DNA of 64,000 nucleotides from Armatimonadota bacterium (GTDB lineage Bacteria; Armatimonadota; Zipacnadia; Zipacnadales; JABUFB01): NCBI GenBank assembly GCA_013314775.1, contig JABUFB010000001.1, positions 186,001 to 250,000 on the forward strand. The letters are read 5' to 3'. Position numbers and translations under genes: made by a program. The notes under the pieces were generated by a model, which saw nothing but the letters and a program-made list of their open reading frames with translations, made no database searches and was not told the origin of the DNA. Within the stretch, counting starts at the first letter, position 1. Each line of letters starts with the position of its first letter. Shown piece by piece: positions 58,900-64,000 of the stretch.

Positions 58900-59595
58900 T
58901 CACCCCGCCGCATCTGCCGCCGGCTCCTGCGCCCGCAGCCCCACCATATCCAGCCGCACCACCCGCAGCCCCGATAACCGCTCGTCCACTGCCGCTTGCT
59001 CTCGCGGGGCGTAGTCAACCCCAACCACCTGCGAGTACCAGCAGGTACCCGCCAGGTAGGGGTCGCGCATCAGCAGGCTAAACAGCCGCCCGACTTCCTC
59101 GAGCAGCCGTAATTCCGCTTCCTCACCCTCGCGCTCTTGTCTGACGTAGTACACGCTGCTGTGGTACTCCTGGCTGTACGAGCGGTTTGTGCCCCCCATC
59201 ACTGGCTGCTCAAGTCGCGTCGGGGCAACGACAACACACGGGAACCCTACCGTGCCGGGCTGTGGGGCCAGTTCGGGCTTCCCGCGACCCACCCACGCCA
59301 ATTCAGGCACAATATCGCTGAGCAGAACCACCCGAGCGCCGGCATCCACCGCATAGTCCCCGGTTACGCTGCTGTCCAGCATCACCTGCGTCCGCCCGCC
59401 TAAGCCGGCGACGGTGCGAATCTCTCCGGCCTGCCGGTCATCCTCCACCCGCACACTGTCGCCCACTCGCAGGATCTTGTTGCTCCCTACTTCGAGCACA
59501 TTGCCACCGCTCACATCCGCACTCAACCTCACCGCACCTCGGCAAAGGTCGCAGATGGCCCCGAGTATCTCTGCATGATGGTGCATGCCCGGCAT
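58900..59595 (-). CDS. Phage tail-completion / head-tail joining-like protein
   Basis: 231 residues. N-terminal GMHHHAEILGAICDLCRGAVRL, a beta-rich middle (KILRVGDSVRVEDD, VMLDSSVTGDY), then GFPCVVVAPTRLE and YHSSVYYVRQEREGEEAELRLLEEVGRLFSLLM, which resembles tail terminator/completion proteins (gpU- or gp17-like). Position between head closure and tail tube agrees. The start may lie at the ATG of MHHHAEI, three codons in. Confidence 0.65.
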   Translation of the reverse strand: MPGMHHHAEILGAICDLCRGAVRLSADVSGGNVLEVGSNKILRVGDSVRVEDDRQAGEIRTVAGLGGRTQVMLDSSVTGDYAVDAGARVVLLSDIVPELAWVGRGKPELAPQPGTVGFPCVVVAPTRLEQPVMGGTNRSYSQEYHSSVYYVRQEREGEEAELRLLEEVGRLFSLLMRDPYLAGTCWYSQVVGVDYAPREQAAVDERLSGLRVVRLDMVGLRAQEPAADAAG

Positions 59596-59759
59596 CGCTC
59601 ACTTGCCTCCCCGCTCTGTCCACACGCTATTCATATCCGCCATCCATCCCTGCATCTGCCGATCGTCGTCTGTCGTACGCGGGCTCGTGCCGACCAACCC
59701 GCTTGCGGTCACGTTGCCGACCGTCCGCGGTTGCTCCCGGCTCCGGTGCCGGCCCTCTG

Positions 59760-59779
59760 CCGTCAGCGTGAGCTGGCGG
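59760..59779 (-). repeat. Degenerate copy of repeat A hairpin, copy 3
   Basis: CCGTCAGC-GTGA-GCTGGCGG on the plus strand keeps the loop and most of the stem of repeat A but lacks the second hairpin. It lies in the 189-bp gap after the head-closure-like gene. Confidence 0.45.
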
Positions 59780-59784
59780 TGTTG

Positions 59785-60330
59785 CTACCCCTCTCGCGCC
59801 CTCAGATCCAGCCTCACATGATGTCCTTTGCCCGCTTCGTCTCGCACCCCACACACCTCGTACACGCTCACCACGTACACCGGCTCGCCTGCCGTGTGCC
59901 CGGTCGTCATCGGCCCATCCACCGCAGCTTCATCCCCATCGCAACTCACCACCAGGCGCAGCTCCGAGTCCACACCCGCTCCCAACTCCACACGCAACCC
60001 CGCAACGAGACCCGCTTCATCGGACACCCGGAACACCCTCGAACCCGCCGCAACATCCTCTGCCAATTCAAGCCGCACCACCCGCTCCACCAGCAGGTCA
60101 CCCGCGCGCACATCCGCAGGCTCCAGGTACGCCACATGCGTCGCCTTCTCAGCCTGACCGATCACCGTCTCGCCGTACTCCGAACTCACGGGCTGTAGCG
60201 TGCACGGAACGTCCTCAGTCACCAGCACATACCGGGGTCTGCGTGGGCTGCCAAGCGTCGACACATCCACCTGCGGCCGACGTACGCTCACCACATCGCG
60301 CAGCAGTGTCAGGAAGCTACCGTCTCCCAT
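59785..60330 (-). CDS. Phage head-closure-like protein
   Basis: 181 residues. Starts with FLTLLRDVVSVRRPQ, has a VTEDVPCTLQPVSSEYGETVIGQAEKATHVAYLEP strand set similar to head-tail joining/head-closure proteins (Phage_H_T_join-like), and a long beta-rich insertion. Position right after the connector supports it; the assignment is moderate. Confidence 0.65.
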   Translation of the reverse strand: MGDGSFLTLLRDVVSVRRPQVDVSTLGSPRRPRYVLVTEDVPCTLQPVSSEYGETVIGQAEKATHVAYLEPADVRAGDLLVERVVRLELAEDVAAGSRVFRVSDEAGLVAGLRVELGAGVDSELRLVVSCDGDEAAVDGPMTTGHTAGEPVYVVSVYEVCGVRDEAGKGHHVRLDLRAREG

Positions 60331-60356
60331 TCTGTGGGCCTGCCTTTCCGGACTCG

Positions 60357-60401
60357 CGAAAAGGGGCTCTCAACCCGCGTCCGCGAGCCCAAGAGCCCCT
60401 T
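60357..60401 (-). terminator. Rho-independent terminator inside the phage late region
   Basis: Minus strand: AGGGGCTCT, a 21-base loop, AGAGCCCCT, then TTTT-type run at 60357-60361. It lies between the connector gene and the head-closure-like gene. Confidence 0.75.
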
Positions 60402-60439
60402 GGTCCGTGTCTGACTTCTCGTCTGTCTTCCAGCCGTCC

Positions 60440-61081
60440 TCAGATCGCCGCCAGCCGCAACTTCCGGTAAGAGCGCGCTGCGCTCCGGGCATCCGTCACC
60501 CAGCGCTCGATCACCCCGGCATGTTCCCCACCCGATCCGTAGTCCACTGCATAGTCCCCGATCTGCAGCCGCTCAACAGACCCCCGGTCACCCGCGCACT
60601 CGCTCAGGATTTGCGCCGCAACCAGCCGCGCCTGGGCCATCCGGATCTCCTGCGGGGCCCCGTTGTAGCCCCAGTCCGCGGTGACCTCAACATTCGCCAG
60701 ACCCTCCGGGAACTCGCCCGACCTCAGCCGGATCACCGCCTCCGGGTAGTACACAACGTACTCTTCGGTGCTCAGCTTGCGCCCGCCCACCACCACCGAA
60801 TGAACCGCCAGCAGGGGCGAGACACCCAGCGGTCCCAGCATGAGCCGACCCTCGCCCTGGCCGTCACACATGACCACTTCGTCCGAATGAAGCAGAAAAT
60901 CCCTGCCGGCCTCCGCATCGATCGCCGCCATGCTCACAGGCATCAGCCCGCGGACCCTCAACTCCAGCGCGTCACTGTCACCAATTGCCGATACGTCATG
61001 CCCCGCCAGCAATCGAAACACATCATCCACCGTGCAGTACCACTCGAACAGCCCGGTCACGAACACTCCCTCTGCACTCAT
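60440..61081 (-). CDS. Phage head-tail connector protein
   Basis: 213 residues from the ATG at 61079-61081, overlapping the preceding stop (ATGA). FEWYCTVDDVFRLLAGHDVS at the N-terminus, GRDFLLHSDEVVM, YYPEAVIRL, NVEVTADWGYNGAPQEIRMAQARLVAAQIL and VERLQIGDYAVDYGSG are the usual gp6/gp15-type connector features. It bridges portal to tail completion proteins. Confidence 0.78.
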   Translation of the reverse strand: MSAEGVFVTGLFEWYCTVDDVFRLLAGHDVSAIGDSDALELRVRGLMPVSMAAIDAEAGRDFLLHSDEVVMCDGQGEGRLMLGPLGVSPLLAVHSVVVGGRKLSTEEYVVYYPEAVIRLRSGEFPEGLANVEVTADWGYNGAPQEIRMAQARLVAAQILSECAGDRGSVERLQIGDYAVDYGSGGEHAGVIERWVTDARSAARSYRKLRLAAI

Positions 61082-63942
61082 CCTGCCGACCACACCCCCT
61101 GGCTGTTGCGAGCCTGCACCCGCCAGAAATACACCTTGTTGCTCGCCAGTTCCACTGCCGACAGCGTCACCCGCGTCGCATCGGACTCCACCACGCCGCT
61201 GTCCCACACATCCGCAAGGCCCGCCGCCAGCTTATCCCGGCTCGTCGCCACCAGCACCCGGTATGCCGTCTGCGGATACCCACTCGGGTCCGCATACTCC
61301 CAGGACAGCTCCGGCGCCGGGTCCAGCACCGCAATCGGGTTTGTCTCTCCCTCGACTTTCAGACTGCCAACCACAGGCGGCGGAATCGCCGTTGCACGGC
61401 GCACTCTCCACGCATACACGCGCGGCGTCTCGGCCCCCGCGTCATGCCGGCTCAACACGAACCGCAGCCGTATCGCGTCCATCGTCAGGCTGGACAGCAG
61501 CACCCCGCCCCACCTCACCTGCGCATTCACGCTGTCCCCCAGCGCATCACAATCCGCCGCCGAGAACCCCGGCAGGACCTCCTCCGTCTCCGCATCCACC
61601 ACCTCGACCCGCACCGATCCCGCCCCCTGGGTCGAGTTCAGCCGCAGCGTCCCCCAGCCACCCACGGGCCGTTCCAGGATTGGCGTCTCGAAGAAACCAC
61701 TCGTCGCCGTTGCCTGAAGCTCGTACCATGCCTCTCCATCCAGCCGCACCCATCCGAAGTTCACGAAGTCCCCGGCCCCGTAGTAGTACACGCGCCGGTC
61801 GCCAAGCTGGAAGGGCCGACCGGGCCCTAGTCGTGTCGGTTCTCCCGGCAACTGACCTTGCGGGAGCCACTCACTGTGCGAAGCGAAGGTTTGGAAATGA
61901 ATCCCGTCCTCGCTCACATAGCAGTACACACCCGACGTCGCCGCGGTCGCGGTGTCGCTGTAAAGACCGATGCAGTCCGACTGCCCCAACACCGCCACAT
62001 CGCACGAATGAACCAGCGGAGCCGGCAACGGCGACACCATGTTCCCGTGCGGAAGCGGCCTCATGCTCCGCAGGTCGCCGCCCTGGATGCCGATCAAAGG
62101 GCGCATATCCAGCGCGTAGTTGTACGATCGGTGGTTGATCGACTTCCCCCGAGCATACCCCACGAATCGCCGGCTCTCATCGGTCGCGTACGGGTTGTCA
62201 GTGATCCGCCACCCGGCATCGCGGTTGGCCCATGCGCTCGAAGCGTTCCCGTCCGGCAGAACCGGCTCGGCTCCCCCGATGATCGGAGAAATCGGATTCC
62301 CCCGCCAGAAATGCTCCTCGCGGGAAAAGCTCCAGCGGTCCTCGGCCCCGGTCAGCAGGTACGCCATGAAATGATCCGGGTGCGATGTCTGCCCGATGTA
62401 CACCAGTGACCACAGCCCGTCGCCACCCTGCAGCACCGCCGTTGGATACGAAGAGGACACCGGCCCGTCCCCCTCCGGAGCCGGACGCAGGTCATCCTGA
62501 GCCATGAACGGATTGGACTTACCCGCGGGCGGGACCTCGTCCACCCACTTGATCCGCCCCGTCACCGCATCCCAACTGCCCACAACGTACCCCAGACGCG
62601 CCACTCCATCCGGACCCGTGCCCGTCAACAGCGCGGTGATCTCCTGCCTGGACTCGTCGTAGCATACGGGGATCGGCCACGAGCCCACCGTCTCACGCCA
62701 CGTCCCCGCCTTGCACAAGTCAGCCTTCGCCGCCGCAGGGGCCTGGCACTTCGTCGGCCGCGTCTTCTGCCGCGCGACGCCGCTGCTGCGCCACACCTTC
62801 GTGCTCTGCCCGTTGCCCGCAACCACCATGAAGTTGTCCGCGAAATCCGGTCCATCCCCGGCCGGACCCCTCCGCAGCCGCTGGTAAGTGGTCGGCCCAT
62901 CCAGCTCAACACGCTCCAGAAGCACACGGCAGGACAGCGTATTGTCCTCATGCACCGACGGCTTCCCGTAGCACGCGCCCCAGTCCAGCGTGGAGTGATT
63001 CGCCCCATCCATGTACACCGTCCGCCCACGGTCATACCGCAGCATGTTCGGAACCAGGTTCTCAGCGCTGTTGGCTCCCACGAATTGCCACTCAAGCTCC
63101 GTGAAGAGCCGCGAGTCACCGTGGAACTCCCACAGCCACGCATCCGTGCTCATGTCTTCCATCCGCGTCCCGTACGACGTGGACCCGTATGACCGGCACC
63201 CCTGGATCCTGGCCCGGAAATCCACCACCGCAATACTGCCGGCTGCGGGAACCGCTGGCAGCGCGCTCTCTAGCGTGATCACCCGCGTCGTCGCGTCATA
63301 CGAGGCCACCTTGAGCCGCCGTCCGCCGCAGTTGGAGCCCAGGAACGTGATCATCGCACCGGCCCAGTAATTCGTCCCATACTCAGCCCCGAGATCCGTC
63401 TTGAACTGGGTCGTCGTGTTCCCCGCGTCAGCCACCACCGTGAGCCGTCGCCCACTGCCCCACTGGTCGAACACATTGTCTGCACCGGTCGGGTAGTGAA
63501 CATAGTCGACAGGTCCGATACGCACCACCCGACCCATCGGTGTGTCGGCCATCGGAATGTGCAGTCGCTGCCGGTACGTGCACGGAGGGTTCATCACCCG
63601 TGCGTCGAACACCGGCGTTCCAGCAAAATACGCACCCACCCGCCGGCTCTGGGTGTATCCCGCCAACACCCGCAGATCAGCGTATGTCGCCTCGTTGATG
63701 TCCTGCAGGTAAGCCGCCCTGCCCGCATCCACGTTTAGCGGCCAAGGGACGCTCAGCGGCACGCGGTCATCCTCGCTCAGATCGTGCCGCGGCATCCCCA
63801 GCAGGAAACTCAGCCGTCCCTGGTGCCTGGCCCCGTCGTCCACAAGACAGTATCTGTCCTGCGCCCCGGGCGCATAGAACGTCCCGTCTCCCGCCGCAAT
63901 CTGGGCGTCATACTGCCCGTCGAAATGCGCATACAGGGTCAT
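61078..63942 (-). CDS. Very large phage structural protein with lectin-like and fibronectin-like regions
   Basis: About 954 residues from the ATG at 63940-63942; an ATG at 63987 is in frame and the frame is open to the window edge, so the true start could lie outside. The N-terminus TLYAHFDGQYDAQIAAGDGT resembles LamG-like concanavalin folds. The middle has YWAGAMITFLGSNCGGRRL and several propeller-like Trp-rich strands (WSLVYIGQTSHPDHFMAYLLTG). The last 110 residues (PELSWEYADPSGYPQTAYRVLVAT, KVYFWRVQARNSQGVWS) match fibronectin-III-like domains. It lies where capsid or decoration genes are expected, so a capsid fibre is one reading. Confidence 0.7.
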   Translation of the reverse strand: MTLYAHFDGQYDAQIAAGDGTFYAPGAQDRYCLVDDGARHQGRLSFLLGMPRHDLSEDDRVPLSVPWPLNVDAGRAAYLQDINEATYADLRVLAGYTQSRRVGAYFAGTPVFDARVMNPPCTYRQRLHIPMADTPMGRVVRIGPVDYVHYPTGADNVFDQWGSGRRLTVVADAGNTTTQFKTDLGAEYGTNYWAGAMITFLGSNCGGRRLKVASYDATTRVITLESALPAVPAAGSIAVVDFRARIQGCRSYGSTSYGTRMEDMSTDAWLWEFHGDSRLFTELEWQFVGANSAENLVPNMLRYDRGRTVYMDGANHSTLDWGACYGKPSVHEDNTLSCRVLLERVELDGPTTYQRLRRGPAGDGPDFADNFMVVAGNGQSTKVWRSSGVARQKTRPTKCQAPAAAKADLCKAGTWRETVGSWPIPVCYDESRQEITALLTGTGPDGVARLGYVVGSWDAVTGRIKWVDEVPPAGKSNPFMAQDDLRPAPEGDGPVSSSYPTAVLQGGDGLWSLVYIGQTSHPDHFMAYLLTGAEDRWSFSREEHFWRGNPISPIIGGAEPVLPDGNASSAWANRDAGWRITDNPYATDESRRFVGYARGKSINHRSYNYALDMRPLIGIQGGDLRSMRPLPHGNMVSPLPAPLVHSCDVAVLGQSDCIGLYSDTATAATSGVYCYVSEDGIHFQTFASHSEWLPQGQLPGEPTRLGPGRPFQLGDRRVYYYGAGDFVNFGWVRLDGEAWYELQATATSGFFETPILERPVGGWGTLRLNSTQGAGSVRVEVVDAETEEVLPGFSAADCDALGDSVNAQVRWGGVLLSSLTMDAIRLRFVLSRHDAGAETPRVYAWRVRRATAIPPPVVGSLKVEGETNPIAVLDPAPELSWEYADPSGYPQTAYRVLVATSRDKLAAGLADVWDSGVVESDATRVTLSAVELASNKVYFWRVQARNSQGVWSAG

Positions 63943-64000
63943 TGTTCCCGGCCCGTCCTCCGGCCGGATCCGTCCTCGTGCACCCATCGCATACAGAGCA

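Larger units (their letters stand above)
48607..64000 (-). mobile_element. Prophage or phage-derived late-gene block (partial)
   Basis: At least 14 minus-strand genes with short gaps or ATGA/GTGA overlaps, in the order connector, head closure, tail completion, tail tube, chaperone G/GT, (short gene), large tail proteins, hub-like protein, fibre-like protein, small membrane proteins, LLH holin. This is the module order of a siphovirus-like tail region. Terminase, portal, protease, capsid, lysin, integrase and attachment sites are not in the window, so completeness and integration are unproven. The first gene after the operon's end touches the jag terminator. Confidence 0.8.

Overview
The window is GC-rich bacterial chromosome from an uncultured-looking heterotroph. 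The gene content (several secreted DUF4091/GH123-like, GH-A-like, GH127 and beta-helix glycosidases, Tat/DUF362 proteins, zinc-ribbon SPFH protein, many GTG starts with GGAGG-type ribosome sites, and the rpmH-rnpA-yidD-yidC-jag cluster) fits Armatimonadota or a similarly deep-branching, polysaccharide-degrading phylum. No marker here fixes the phylum, so this is inference only.

Layout. 1-7.4 kb (minus strand): a giant secreted protein (at least 1,975 residues, C-terminus outside the window) made of repeated modules joined by Met/Gly/Pro-rich linkers, preceded by a smaller secreted protein with the same kind of Met/Gly/Pro tail. 7.5-15.9 kb (minus): a polyprenyl-phosphate sugar transferase, a TIM-barrel sugar isomerase-like protein, a flavodoxin-fold reductase, a RidA protein, an SPFH/zinc-ribbon protein with a coiled-coil partner, a large secreted DUF4091 glycosidase-like protein and a small membrane protein. 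16.2-23.8 kb (plus): malic enzyme, an M48 lipoprotein protease, a PHP phosphoesterase, a lipoprotein, rimI and tsaD. 24.1-33.5 kb (mixed strands): DUF362 Tat lipoprotein, methyltransferase, two large secreted glycosidase-like proteins, a mini-thioredoxin and a six-SH3b NlpC/P60 cell-wall hydrolase. 33.8-42.8 kb (plus): a sugar-utilisation run (Gfo/Idh/MocA oxidoreductase, fucosidase-like protein, GH127 beta-L-arabinofuranosidase, an epoxyqueuosine-reductase-like Fe-S protein, class II aldolase, beta-helix GH141-like protein). Then a secreted alkaline phosphatase and an orphan MraZ-like regulator (minus), and the conserved rpmH-rnpA-yidD-yidC-jag operon (plus) with a good sigma70-type promoter and a terminator.

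48.6-64 kb (minus) is the late-gene block of a tailed prophage or phage-derived element, read right to left: a very large structural protein, head-tail connector, head-closure-like and tail-completion-like proteins, tail tube, tail-assembly chaperone G with a canonical A AAA AAG slippery site leading into a T frame, a short protein where the tape measure should be, large beta-rich tail proteins, a hub-like protein, small membrane proteins and an LLH-type holin. The block abuts the jag terminator; terminase, portal, capsid, integrase and att sites are not in view.

Most notable: the modular Met/Gly/Pro-rich giant protein and its companion; the -1 frameshift cassette; the missing long tape measure; dispersed hairpin repeats shared by host intergenic DNA and the phage block; a cluster of GTGGRAAA motifs in a window that also encodes an orphan MraZ-like protein; and a YidC with TPR-like repeats in its periplasmic domain.
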